A model generated the notes under the pieces. It ran no database searches. It was not told the DNA's origin and saw only the letters and a program-made list of their open reading frames with translations. From Thermoplasmata archaeon (GTDB lineage: Archaea > Thermoplasmatota > Thermoplasmata > Thermoplasmatales > Thermoplasmataceae), in contig JAJZZM010000020.1 of assembly GCA_021797555.1 (NCBI GenBank), forward strand, positions 1 to 64,000: a DNA stretch of 64,000 nt, given 5' to 3'. Each line of letters begins with the position of its first letter. Positions within the stretch are counted from its first letter, which is position 1. This document shows positions 42,746 to 52,620 of this stretch, piece after piece. Made by a program: the position numbers and the translations under genes.

Positions 42746-43420
42746 ATGGGTAAAAAAAATAAAAATAAAAAAGCGATTAAAAGAATAAACAATAATAGAA
42801 TATTGTTTGAAAAAAATAAAATATATTCACTATCAGGCTTCAATAAAAGCATTTATGGTGAGAGAATAAAAATGTATAATGGAATTTATTTAAGGGAGTG
42901 GAATCCAAGAAGAAGCAAACTTGGAGCTGCATTATTAAAGGGATTTGATGAAATTCCATTTAGTGAACATGAAAACGTTTTATATCTTGGTGCCTCAACC
43001 GGTACAACAGTAAGCCATGTATCTGATATATGCTTTAAAGGAAGTATATATGCTGTAGAATTGTCATATGATTCATTTATTAAATTATATAGCTTAGCAA
43101 GTTATAGAAATAATATATATCCATTGCTTGAGGATGCCAACATACCTGAAAAATATTCATTTTTTATAGAAAAACCCGATATTATATATCAGGACATTGC
43201 GCAGAGGAATCAGGTACAGATATTTAACGAAAATGCAGATTACTTTAAATGTGCCAGAAAAGCCATATTAATATTAAAGGCAAAGGCAATTTCTTCGAAT
43301 AAAAATGAAAAAAGTATTTTAAACACGGCTTTAAAGGGAATAAAAGGCTTTAACATTAAAAACATAATAGATTTAAAACCATACGATATAGGCAATTATT
43401 TTATTTATATGGAAAGATAA
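42746..43420 (+). CDS. flpA: Fibrillarin-like rRNA 2'-O-methyltransferase
   Basis: REWNPRRSKLGAALLKG, VLYLGASTGTTVSHVSDI, DIAQRNQ. Confidence 0.95.
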   Translation: MGKKNKNKKAIKRINNNRILFEKNKIYSLSGFNKSIYGERIKMYNGIYLREWNPRRSKLGAALLKGFDEIPFSEHENVLYLGASTGTTVSHVSDICFKGSIYAVELSYDSFIKLYSLASYRNNIYPLLEDANIPEKYSFFIEKPDIIYQDIAQRNQVQIFNENADYFKCARKAILILKAKAISSNKNEKSILNTALKGIKGFNIKNIIDLKPYDIGNYFIYMER

Positions 43421-43663
43421 AATGATAAAGCCTGTCACTATTAGAATATAATTAATTATTATATTTATTGCAATATAATTATTTATTGTTTATTTTTTAA
43501 GTTATTAAACTTTAAATAATTTTAATTATTATAATTATGACAAAAATAATAGGATTTTTTGAATAAATAATTTTTTAATATAAATAATATATTTAATAGC
43601 GTATTCATATTAACTGCAAAAGCTTATATAACATTGTTTTTTATATTATAATAGGTAAGGAAC

Positions 43664-43945
43664 TTGAAAATAGAAATAGGAGAAAAATATGATTTCGAGA
43701 TAGAGAGGGCGGATATAGAGAGTATAGAAGAGGGTTCCATAATAGCAACATATTATAATATGGGAAACCCTGTATATGTTGAGCTTTTAATTAACAAAAG
43801 CATGTCAAGAGAAATCAAAAAGTTCTTTATTAACACCGAGAAAAAATCTGCACTGATATCAATATATAGGGTATCAAAATCAAAATACAAAATAACTCCT
43901 ACAATAGTAATATTAAATAAACAGAGAACAACACTTCAAAAATAG
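43664..43945 (+). CDS. Hypothetical small protein (TTG start)
   Basis: 93-aa ORF preceded by SD-like aaGGaac. Confidence 0.6.
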   Translation: MKIEIGEKYDFEIERADIESIEEGSIIATYYNMGNPVYVELLINKSMSREIKKFFINTEKKSALISIYRVSKSKYKITPTIVILNKQRTTLQK

Positions 43946-44064
43946 CCATAGTTTATTCCAAATTAATAAAATTTTTTGCTTTTTTGCCAATATTTGATTA
44001 TGTTATTGTAATTTTATTAGAATATTAATAGAAATGTTTATATACTATTTTATAAATATATATA

Positions 44065-44211
44065 ATGGTATTTCTTATGTCACTATATAAGAAAAAAGGA
44101 AAAAATGATTTAGAAGATGAAATAGCCAGCTATAAGGATATGGAAGATGATATATGGGAGGATAAAAAAAATAATTCAGGGAGAAAGTCTGGTTCTATCC
44201 CTAGGAAATAA
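44065..44211 (+). CDS. Putative 48-aa acidic small protein, 3' end overlapping aspS on the opposite strand
   Basis: ATG 44065: MVFLMSLYKKKGKNDLEDEIASYKDMEDDIWEDKKNNSGRKSGSIPRK*; TATA-like TTTATAAATATATA upstream; not in ORF track (short). Confidence 0.4.
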   Translation: MVFLMSLYKKKGKNDLEDEIASYKDMEDDIWEDKKNNSGRKSGSIPRK

Positions 44212-45462
44212 TGTAGATTCCCTTACATTGCTAAGATGCAAAAGATTCATAACCAATCTTTCAAGACCAAGCCCCCAGCCAGCATGTGGCGGCATACCGT
44301 ACTTAAATGCTTTTTCATAAAACTCGAAATTATTTTTATTTAAACCTTTTATAAGAAAATTTTGTTCAAGCATTTTATAATTATGTATTCTCTGTGCACC
44401 GGAAGTTATTTCAATATCATTTAACTGTAAATCAAATGATTTTGTCAATTCTGGATTATTTTCATCCGGCATTGTGTAGAAAGGCCTTAGATCAACAGGC
44501 CATTTTGTTATAAAATAAAAGTTGTCGAATTTACCTGCAAGTATTTTCATTGCTTCGGGTGAGAAATCGTCACCAAAATTGAGTTTAAATCCATTATTGT
44601 TTAGATAATATATTGATTCTTCATATGTTATTCTTGGAAATGGTGCCTTAACCTCACCTAATGAACTATTATATTTAAACACATCGCTGCCAAGTTTTTT
44701 TATCGTATGCTTTATAGCATGGGCCATAGAATTTTCAAGAATCCCCATAACATAGTTATCATCTGCGAAGGCAACCTCAATATCTATTGAGGTGAATTCA
44801 TTTAAATGCCTTACAGTATTTTCTTTTTCTGCCCGGAAAGCAGGACCTACCTCAAAAACCTTATCAAAACCTGAACTTATAAGTATTTCCTTATAAAGCT
44901 GTGGTGACTGGTTTAAATATGCATCCTTCTCAAAATATTTAACCTTAAACAGATCTGCACCGCCTTCAGTGGCTGCTGCAACAGTCTTCGGAGTATGCAC
45001 CTCAATAAAATTATTGCTGTTCATGTATTCTCTAATTCCAAATAACAGTTCACTTTCAAACTTGAATATAAAGAAATTTTCGGGCTTTCTTAAGTCAATA
45101 AATCTATTATTCAATCTTGTATCAAAATCAACTGATACCTTATCAATTACACCCATTGGCAGCGGAGTTTCTGCATAACTGAGTATTTCAATTTTATCCG
45201 CATTTATTTCAACTCCTGATTTGCTTACGCTCTTTTTATTTAATATGCCTGAAACTGAAATAACAGATTCCCTTGTTAAATCATATATTTCATTATAATT
45301 GCTTAAGGTATTTTTTTTTGCAGTTACCTGTACTATTCCTGTGTTATCCCTCAGTATTATAAACATTAAATTTTTTATTTTCCTTGTTTCCTGAACCCAG
45401 CCGTTTATGGTTATTCTTTCATTATCATTTAATTCGTTTAAATTGTTTACATAAATTCTCAT
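44176..45462 (-). CDS. aspS: Aspartyl-tRNA synthetase (archaeal type)
   Basis: Class II aaRS: FIDLRKPENFFIFK, SPQLYKEI, GWGLGLERLVMNLLHLSNVRESTLFPRDRTRLSP. Confidence 0.97.
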   Translation of the reverse strand: MRIYVNNLNELNDNERITINGWVQETRKIKNLMFIILRDNTGIVQVTAKKNTLSNYNEIYDLTRESVISVSGILNKKSVSKSGVEINADKIEILSYAETPLPMGVIDKVSVDFDTRLNNRFIDLRKPENFFIFKFESELLFGIREYMNSNNFIEVHTPKTVAAATEGGADLFKVKYFEKDAYLNQSPQLYKEILISSGFDKVFEVGPAFRAEKENTVRHLNEFTSIDIEVAFADDNYVMGILENSMAHAIKHTIKKLGSDVFKYNSSLGEVKAPFPRITYEESIYYLNNNGFKLNFGDDFSPEAMKILAGKFDNFYFITKWPVDLRPFYTMPDENNPELTKSFDLQLNDIEITSGAQRIHNYKMLEQNFLIKGLNKNNFEFYEKAFKYGMPPHAGWGLGLERLVMNLLHLSNVRESTLFPRDRTRLSP

Positions 45463-45545
45463 TAATACTTTATGGATAACTATTATTAAATTTTTTAACT
45501 TTTTAAAAAAGAAAAATATATTATCTGCATTGTATATTATATGTT

Positions 45546-46859
45546 GTGAAAAAACATTTTATATTAAAAATACTGATACTTCTGACAATATTATCATTTA
45601 TAATGGTTTCATATGGCAATTATAATTCAAACAGTAATATAAGCAACAATGTTTCCTCAAAATCGATTGTTGTTATAAATTTAACAGAAGAAATAGACCC
45701 GGGTTCATCGAATATGTTCAGGACAACACTGGAAAATATAAATTCATCATACATAAAAGCGGTAATAATAAATATGAATACACCTGGCGGAATTTTAGAA
45801 AATATGCTATCAATGGTAAATTTTATAAATGAAACAGAGGCAAAGGGCATAAATGTTTATACATATGTTCCAGAGGATGGCATGGCTGCTTCTGCTGGGT
45901 CATATGTTGCAATGGCATCTACAGGAATATATATGGGCAGTGGGTCGTTTATAGGGCCCTCAACACCAATAGTTGTTGGTGGCACTTCTTTAGAAGAAAA
46001 CCATACAAAGAATGCAATGGTATCATTGATGGAAAGCATGGCGACGGCACATAATAGAAATGAGACTGCGGCAGGCATAATGGTTGAGAATAATACTGCA
46101 TATACCGAATCGCAGGCACTGAAAATTAATTTAATAAATGGTAATTATAATTCATTAAATTCTTTAATAAATGGAAAAAATTTATCAGTATATAAAATAA
46201 TTTATGTAAACGAATCAGGATATGACCAGTTTTTAAGTTTTTTAAGCAATCCTACTGTAGATGGAATATTTATATTAATAGGGATAGTTGCAATATTCCT
46301 TGATTTATACCATGGAACGGTAATATTATCTGTTATCGGTGTTGTCATGATAGTTTTAGGTTTACTCGGTGCTGAGTTGATAGATGCCTCTATAGTTGGA
46401 CTAATATTTTTATTATTTGCAGCTATTCTAATATTTTTAGAATTTAAAACCCAGCATGGCATAGCACTATTAGCAGGTTTAATAACAGGTATTATTGGAA
46501 TATACTTCTTGGCATCGTCATATTATACATCAAATCCAGGATATTCGCCGTCCCCATTTGGCTTAGATTTTTATATAACTGCTATGCTTATAGTTATATT
46601 AGGAGTTATTCTAATATTGTATATAAGAAAAATAATAAAATCTTATAGGAGAAAAATATTCACTGGAACTGAATCACTTATTGGCACAGATGGCATAGCC
46701 ACAAATAACATACCAAAAAACGGAAAGGGTTTTGTTTCACTTGATGGTGTGCAGTGGGAGGCAATTAATAATGGCGATGATATAAATGCAAATGATATAA
46801 TAACAATCATAGGCAGAAATGGATTAAAACTTATAGTAAAGAAAAAGGACATTAAATAA
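45546..46859 (+). CDS. NfeD / membrane-bound ClpP-class serine protease
   Basis: INMNTPGGIL, MAASAGSYVAMAS catalytic Ser region, multiple TMs, C-terminal OB-like domain. Confidence 0.93.
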   Translation: MKKHFILKILILLTILSFIMVSYGNYNSNSNISNNVSSKSIVVINLTEEIDPGSSNMFRTTLENINSSYIKAVIINMNTPGGILENMLSMVNFINETEAKGINVYTYVPEDGMAASAGSYVAMASTGIYMGSGSFIGPSTPIVVGGTSLEENHTKNAMVSLMESMATAHNRNETAAGIMVENNTAYTESQALKINLINGNYNSLNSLINGKNLSVYKIIYVNESGYDQFLSFLSNPTVDGIFILIGIVAIFLDLYHGTVILSVIGVVMIVLGLLGAELIDASIVGLIFLLFAAILIFLEFKTQHGIALLAGLITGIIGIYFLASSYYTSNPGYSPSPFGLDFYITAMLIVILGVILILYIRKIIKSYRRKIFTGTESLIGTDGIATNNIPKNGKGFVSLDGVQWEAINNGDDINANDIITIIGRNGLKLIVKKKDIK

Positions 46860-46897
46860 TAACTATCTTTATATTTATTCTAAAAATATAGTTTTAA

Positions 46898-47842
46898 ATG
46901 TATATATTAGGTTATGATGTTGGAGGAACGAAAATATCGGCAGTTATTGGCGATAACAACGGAAAAATAATAGATACCCTGAGAAAACGGACATCAAAGG
47001 AGTATGGGAAAGAGGCTTTAAGCAATCAGTTAATAGTTATGGGTGAAGAATTAATAAAAAGAAATAATATAAACAAAGTGGATAAAATAGGAATAATTTT
47101 TGCCGGGCCAGTTAACTCGGAAAAAGGCATAATTATATCATCTCCCAATATTATTGGTTTAAAAAATTATAATATAGTTAATGGATTAAAGGAATACTTT
47201 AATGTGCCCGTATATTTAGAAAATGATGCATCTGCCGCAACATTAGCTGAAAAAGTATTTGGCATGGCAAAAAATTTTGAAAATTTTGTTTATATAACAT
47301 TAAGCACAGGTATAGGTGGTGGTATTTTTATAAATAATAAACTGTATAAGGGTTCCCACGGCATGGCAGGCGAACTGGGGCATATGGTTATAATGCCAAA
47401 TGGACCATTATGTGGCTGTGGCAGGAGAGGATGCTTTGAGGCAATAGCTGGTGGTAGAGGAATAACCGGAAGGGTGGTGGAGAATATAAGTGCAATAAGG
47501 AATTCAACAGTTTTTTCAAAAATGAGACCTGGTGATATAGATGCAAAGGCAATATTTGATGCAAAAAGAAATGGTGATATGTTTGCACAGTTAATAGTTG
47601 AAGAAACTATATATTACCTTGCGGTTGGAATTGTTAATATAATAAATATTTTAGACCCGGAGGCGATAATTATAGGTGGTGGAATTTCAAATGAAGGAGA
47701 TGCCTTATTTGACCCTCTGAAACTTGCAATAAAAGAAGAAATGAAAAGCATGAAAAGGAATGTAAAAATATTAAAAGCAATGGAAAATGGCAGTGATTTA
47801 GGTGCAATAGCGGTTACTTTTGGAGAAAAATATCGTAATTAA
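46898..47842 (+). CDS. ROK-family sugar kinase (glucokinase-like)
   Basis: GYDVGGTKISAVIGD, CGCGRRGCFEAIAGG ROK zinc motif. Confidence 0.93.
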   Translation: MYILGYDVGGTKISAVIGDNNGKIIDTLRKRTSKEYGKEALSNQLIVMGEELIKRNNINKVDKIGIIFAGPVNSEKGIIISSPNIIGLKNYNIVNGLKEYFNVPVYLENDASAATLAEKVFGMAKNFENFVYITLSTGIGGGIFINNKLYKGSHGMAGELGHMVIMPNGPLCGCGRRGCFEAIAGGRGITGRVVENISAIRNSTVFSKMRPGDIDAKAIFDAKRNGDMFAQLIVEETIYYLAVGIVNIINILDPEAIIIGGGISNEGDALFDPLKLAIKEEMKSMKRNVKILKAMENGSDLGAIAVTFGEKYRN

Positions 47843-47864
47843 TAAATTTAATGTAACAACTTAA

Positions 47865-47938
47865 AGCCGCCGACGGGATTCGGTCCCGCGACCTCGTGCT
47901 TACCAAGCACGCGCTCTACCATGCTGAGCTACGACGGC
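47865..47938 (-). tRNA. tRNA-Thr (anticodon GGT)
   Basis: Reverse complement folds into cloverleaf: GCCGTCG acceptor pairs with CGGCGGC, anticodon arm CGTGC-TTGGTAA-GCACG, T-arm GCGGG...CCCGT; U73 discriminator, CCA not encoded. Confidence 0.96.
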
Positions 47939-48026
47939 ATTAAAGGTTAATTATTAGTTTATATAAATTGTTTTTGCATCCTAAGCAATAAAAAATTAAA
48001 ATACCAATTAATTATATGTTATTATA

Positions 48027-50114
48027 ATGATTAATCCGGATATAGAAACAGACGACATAAAGCGTAAATGGAACCTTTTTTTTGATGAATATGATTACAA
48101 TGATAAAATAAACAAATTAAGGTCATATTATCCTGATGAAAAATCACTATATATTTCATATAATGACATATCAAGCTATAGTTCTGAATTTACAGAGAAC
48201 TTAATGAAAGACCCATATACATATATAATAATAGGTGAAGAATATATAAGAGAGAATATAGGACTTTACAATAATAAGATAAAACGGATAAATATAAGAT
48301 TGGAGGATATTCCGGATATAACTGGAATAAAGTATGAGGTAAGGGATGTCCGTAGCTCAAATGTTGGAACATATATATCGATAAGTGGAATAATTAGAAA
48401 AAATACAGAAGTATTGCCAAGGCTTGAAAGGGCTGCATTTAAGTGTCCTGCATGTGGTGAATTCACATATGTAAATGAGGATTATCAGAGATTAGCAGAG
48501 CCTGCTGCCTGTGAACATTGCGGCTATAATAAGGGCAAATTGAAACTTGTTCCTGAAGAATCGGAATTTGTTGATACGCAGAAACTGGAAATACAGGAGG
48601 ATCCAGATACTATAGATGGCACATCACAGCCACAGAGATTAACAATAATAATGGAAGATGATATAACCGGCAGAATATATCCCGGTGACCGTGTAACTGT
48701 ATATGGTATTTTAAAGGCAGACCAGAAACGTATAGGAAATATAATGTTAACGGAGTTTAATATTTACTTAGATGCAAATAATTTTAAAAAAGAAACAAAA
48801 GATTTTGAAAATATAAAAATAAATGATGATGATGAGAAAAAAATAATAGAATTATCAAAGGAGCCGGATATTATAGATAAATTTTCAAGATCTATTGCAC
48901 CATCAATATATGGTTTAGATGTGATAAAAAAAGCATTGGTTTTGCAGCTTTTTGGCGGAGTCAGGAAATTGATGAAGGATGGAACCAGAATAAGAGGTGA
49001 TATACATATTTTAATGGTCGGTGATCCAGGAACAGCAAAATCGCAGCTATTAAGATATATGACGATGATATCACCCCGAAGTGTGTTTGCTTTCGGTAAG
49101 GGTTCTAGTGCGGCAGGATTGACTGCAGCCGCAGTAAGAGATGATTTTGGCGAGGGCCGATGGACACTTGAAGCAGGTGCACTGGTCTTGGCAGATAATG
49201 GCTTTGTTGCAATAGATGAGCTTGACAAAATGGATCAGAGGGATACGGCATCAATGCATGAGGCTATGGAGCAGCAATCCGTAACAATATCAAAGGCAGG
49301 AATAATGGCCACGTTAAAATCAAGATGTTCAATATTGGCAGCAGCAAATCCTAAATTTGGCAGGTATGACCCATTGAAAACAATAACGGAGCAGATAGAT
49401 TTTCCACCACCTTTATTATCAAGATTTGATATAATTTTTAAATTAATTGATACACCTAATAAGGATAATGATAGCAGATTGGCAGGGCATATACTGACAA
49501 CAAACAGAATAGGTGAAATATACCGTAGCTTAGAAAACAATAATCTTGATATAAAGGTCCCTGATGAAGAAAATTTTTTGCCAGAGATAGATAAGGATTT
49601 AATAAGAAAATATGTATCTTATGCAAAAAATAGGGTATTCCCAAGATTAAGCAATGAGGCCATAGATATATTAAGGGAAGAATATATTAAAACCAGATCA
49701 TCCAGTGATGATTCAGTACCTATTACTGCAAGGCAGTTGGAATCAACAATACGGTTAGCGGAAGCAGCCGCAAGGGCAAGATTATCACAGATGGTAACTG
49801 TTAATGACGCTTTGCTCGCGAAAAGCATAGTGGATTATTATTTAAAGGAAGTATCATCAATGAACGGCAAGGTAGATATAGATATATTAAACACTGGAAT
49901 AAGCAGTAAACAGAGAAATGAACTTGAAATAGTACTGTCTCTAATAAAGGAAGCAAAGGAAGAAGAAAAAAAGGCTCCTGAAATAGATAAAATATTTGAG
50001 ATTTTAAAATCACGGGGAATAAGTAAGGACAGGGCAGAAATAGATATATCAAAATTGAAAGCAATGGGGCAGATATATGAACCTTCAAATAAAAGGATAG
50101 ATATAATAAAGTAG
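48027..50114 (+). CDS. mcm: Replicative helicase MCM
   Basis: GDPGTAKSQLLRY, IDELDKMDQRDTASMHEAMEQQ, zinc motif CPACGE...CEHCG, C-terminal winged helix. Confidence 0.98.
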   Translation: MINPDIETDDIKRKWNLFFDEYDYNDKINKLRSYYPDEKSLYISYNDISSYSSEFTENLMKDPYTYIIIGEEYIRENIGLYNNKIKRINIRLEDIPDITGIKYEVRDVRSSNVGTYISISGIIRKNTEVLPRLERAAFKCPACGEFTYVNEDYQRLAEPAACEHCGYNKGKLKLVPEESEFVDTQKLEIQEDPDTIDGTSQPQRLTIIMEDDITGRIYPGDRVTVYGILKADQKRIGNIMLTEFNIYLDANNFKKETKDFENIKINDDDEKKIIELSKEPDIIDKFSRSIAPSIYGLDVIKKALVLQLFGGVRKLMKDGTRIRGDIHILMVGDPGTAKSQLLRYMTMISPRSVFAFGKGSSAAGLTAAAVRDDFGEGRWTLEAGALVLADNGFVAIDELDKMDQRDTASMHEAMEQQSVTISKAGIMATLKSRCSILAAANPKFGRYDPLKTITEQIDFPPPLLSRFDIIFKLIDTPNKDNDSRLAGHILTTNRIGEIYRSLENNNLDIKVPDEENFLPEIDKDLIRKYVSYAKNRVFPRLSNEAIDILREEYIKTRSSSDDSVPITARQLESTIRLAEAAARARLSQMVTVNDALLAKSIVDYYLKEVSSMNGKVDIDILNTGISSKQRNELEIVLSLIKEAKEEEKKAPEIDKIFEILKSRGISKDRAEIDISKLKAMGQIYEPSNKRIDIIK

Positions 50115-50320
50115 TATTATCAATATGCAAGGAGAAGACTTCTTGAGAGGCAAAAACATAAGGAAATAATTAGTATGTATCCGGTAGATACTTTACTAAT
50201 GCTATCAAACCATGGAAAAACATCAAAAAACCTAAAAATATAATATAAATGTGTATATTGAATAATAGGACCTCAATATAAATCCCATATTATGTAGTCT
50301 AACTGGAAGTGGTATATAAA

Positions 50321-50623
50321 ATGAATAATATTAACATGAAAATAATAAATATCAATGGTGAAGTAGTACTTGCGGCAGCAGATAGTGAGTTATTAAATAA
50401 GGAGTTAAGGGAGGGAAAATTGCATTTAAATGTTAAACCTGAATTTTATGGGGAAATGAAGGTATCAGAAGAAACTTTTATTTCTTCATTGAGGATATGC
50501 ACTATAGCAAATTTAGTAGGCGAGAGAGTTATTAATGCTGCCATAAATGCTAATTATATTGATCCAGATAATATTATAAAAATTAATGGCGTTCCACATG
50601 CACAACTGGCAAAAATTATATAA
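50321..50623 (+). CDS. DUF424 family protein
   Basis: INGEVVLAAADSELLNKELREGKLHLNVKPEFYGE ... CTIANLVGERVINAAI matches the DUF424 pattern. Confidence 0.82.
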   Translation: MNNINMKIININGEVVLAAADSELLNKELREGKLHLNVKPEFYGEMKVSEETFISSLRICTIANLVGERVINAAINANYIDPDNIIKINGVPHAQLAKII

Positions 50624-50713
50624 TTTATCCTGATAATATAGAAGGGCTATTCTGAAATGGATGGTATGTGAATGATAGAATTTTATATATAATATAATAA
50701 TTGCATAAATTTC

Positions 50714-51085
50714 ATGTTTAAAGCTTACATATATACACTTCCAATGAATAGAGAATACTGCTTGCAAATTATTTGGCAGTTGCGGGTTATATATAATTAT
50801 TCTATTTGTATAAAAAATAAATTATACGCACAATTTGATCTACCACCTAAAATGTATTCAAGGTATATCCTTGTGATGCATGTGGTTCAAGCATAGATAG
50901 GAATTTAAATACAGCAATAACATAAAAAAATTTGCATTGATTAGATCAGAAGTACCTACGACATTTAGTGAGTAATCCATGTGTCCATAGTTACAGATAC
51001 ATTATCCATTCTAAAAAATGGAAGGATAACACAAGCACACTGATTGAAGCAGGAGGCTCGTGCTCTTTAGAGATGGAAAGATATT
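50714..51085 (+). pseudogene. Decayed IS605/IS607-type tnpB remnant (internally deleted, frameshifted)
   Basis: N-terminal piece MFKAYIYTLPMNREYCLQIIWQLRVIYNYSICIKNKLY, then in another frame at 50857-50925 FKVYPCDACGSSIDRNLNTAIT* (TnpB zinc-ribbon/DRxxN motif); further fragments downstream include IEAGGSCSLE. Confidence 0.75.
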
Positions 51086-51155
51086 ACTTTAATGGTAAAG
51101 GCTATATATACTAAAATAATAAGGAATAACTTACAATAAATAATAGGATGATAAA

Positions 51156-51635
51156 ATGGCAAAAGACAATAAAAATGATGAGGATTTTCAGTATATTGTT
51201 CGTATAGCAAGTAAAGATATAAAAGGAGAAAGACCGATCAAATTAGCCTTGGCAGATATAAGAGGCGTGGGTGATAGGCTATCTTCAATAATTGTAAAAA
51301 AATTTAATTTAGACCCTAATCAGAAAATAGGGGAATTAAGTGAGGATAAAATCTTAGAAATAAGGGGATATGTTGAAAACAAAGAATATAAAGATTTACC
51401 CTTATGGTTATTAAATCATAGAAATGATATAACAACGGGCAAAAGTTTTAATTTGCTGTCTAATGATCTGGATTTACAGATAAATGACGATATTAATTTA
51501 ATGAAGAAAATGAGATCTTATCGTGGTTTAAGACATGAAACCGGACATAAGGTAAGAGGTCAGAAAACACGTTCAAACGGTAGGCACGGTCTATCGATGG
51601 GAGTTATTAGAAAGAGAGAGGAACAGAAAAAATAA
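51156..51635 (+). CDS. rps13: 30S ribosomal protein uS13
   Basis: ALADIRGVGDRLSSII, RSYRGLRHETGHKVRGQKTRSNGR. Confidence 0.98.
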   Translation: MAKDNKNDEDFQYIVRIASKDIKGERPIKLALADIRGVGDRLSSIIVKKFNLDPNQKIGELSEDKILEIRGYVENKEYKDLPLWLLNHRNDITTGKSFNLLSNDLDLQINDDINLMKKMRSYRGLRHETGHKVRGQKTRSNGRHGLSMGVIRKREEQKK

Positions 51636-51644
51636 GGTGATTTA

Positions 51645-52238
51645 ATGGGAGATCAAAAATTTCAAAGGAAAAGCTATTCAACACCAAGGCATCCCTGGGA
51701 AAAGGATAGAATTGATTATGAAAGGGAGATAGTTATTAAGTATGGGTTAAAAAATAAAAGAGAATTGTGGAAAGCTGAGGCAATATTATCATCATTCAGA
51801 GCTCAGGCAAGAACCCTTCAGGCAAAAATAAGGTATAATGATCCTGTAGCACAGAAACAATTCAGTTTATTATTAAAAAAATTAGATAGGTTGGACCTGC
51901 TGGGTGAGAATGCTTCCCTTGATGATATATTATCACTGAGCATTGAAAACATTCTTGATAGGAGATTGCAGACTATTGTATACCAGAAAAATATGGCAAC
52001 AACAATGAAACAGGCAAGGCAATTAATTACACACGGCCATATAAAAGTTGGTGACCGTATAGTTACCATACCAAGTTTATCTGTAGAGAAAGACTACGAG
52101 GATATGATTTATTATAATGAAAATTCACCATTATCAGATGAGAACCACCCAATGAGACAGATTATTGCTGGATCTACAAAGGAAGAAAATAAAGAGGAAG
52201 AAAGCAAGGACAAAAATATGGATGGTGAAAAGCAATGA
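51645..52238 (+). CDS. rps4: 30S ribosomal protein uS4
   Basis: [16 protein letters not shown]4 domain [24 protein letters not shown]. Confidence 0.98.
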   Translation: MGDQKFQRKSYSTPRHPWEKDRIDYEREIVIKYGLKNKRELWKAEAILSSFRAQARTLQAKIRYNDPVAQKQFSLLLKKLDRLDLLGENASLDDILSLSIENILDRRLQTIVYQKNMATTMKQARQLITHGHIKVGDRIVTIPSLSVEKDYEDMIYYNENSPLSDENHPMRQIIAGSTKEENKEEESKDKNMDGEKQ

Positions 52239-52618
52239 ATAAAATAGGCATAGCACATATTTATGCATCACAAAATAACACAATAATATTAGTTACAGAC
52301 CAGACTGGATCAGAAACAATTGCAAAGTCAACAGGTGGAATGGTAGTTAAAAATGATAGGGAAGAATCCAGTCCATATGCGGCAATGAAAGCATCAGATA
52401 TAATAACAGAGAAATTAAGGGAAAAAGAAATAACAGATTTAATAATAAGGGTTAGGGCACCTGGAGGAAGCAAATCAAGAATACCTGGTCCTGGGGCGCA
52501 ATCAGCCATAAGAGCATTATCAAGGGCAGGCTTTAAAATATTAAGGATAGAAGAAGTTACACCAATCCCTCATGATGGAACAAAGAAAAAAGGAGGAAAA
52601 AGAGGGAGGAGAGTATAA
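52235..52618 (+). CDS. rps11: 30S ribosomal protein uS11
   Basis: [25 protein letters not shown]-terminus. Confidence 0.98.
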   Translation: MNKIGIAHIYASQNNTIILVTDQTGSETIAKSTGGMVVKNDREESSPYAAMKASDIITEKLREKEITDLIIRVRAPGGSKSRIPGPGAQSAIRALSRAGFKILRIEEVTPIPHDGTKKKGGKRGRRV

Positions 52619-52620
52619 AA

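Noticed and set aside
44176-45462. Inference of discriminating versus non-discriminating AspRS
   Set aside because: The diagnostic residues could not be aligned confidently by eye (position equivalent to W/H26 appears to be Gln)
50112-50114. Pyrrolysine readthrough at the mcm TAG
   Set aside because: No pyl genes seen; other genes here also end in TAG, and MCM already has a normal winged-helix C-terminus. Kept only as an open-frame curiosity
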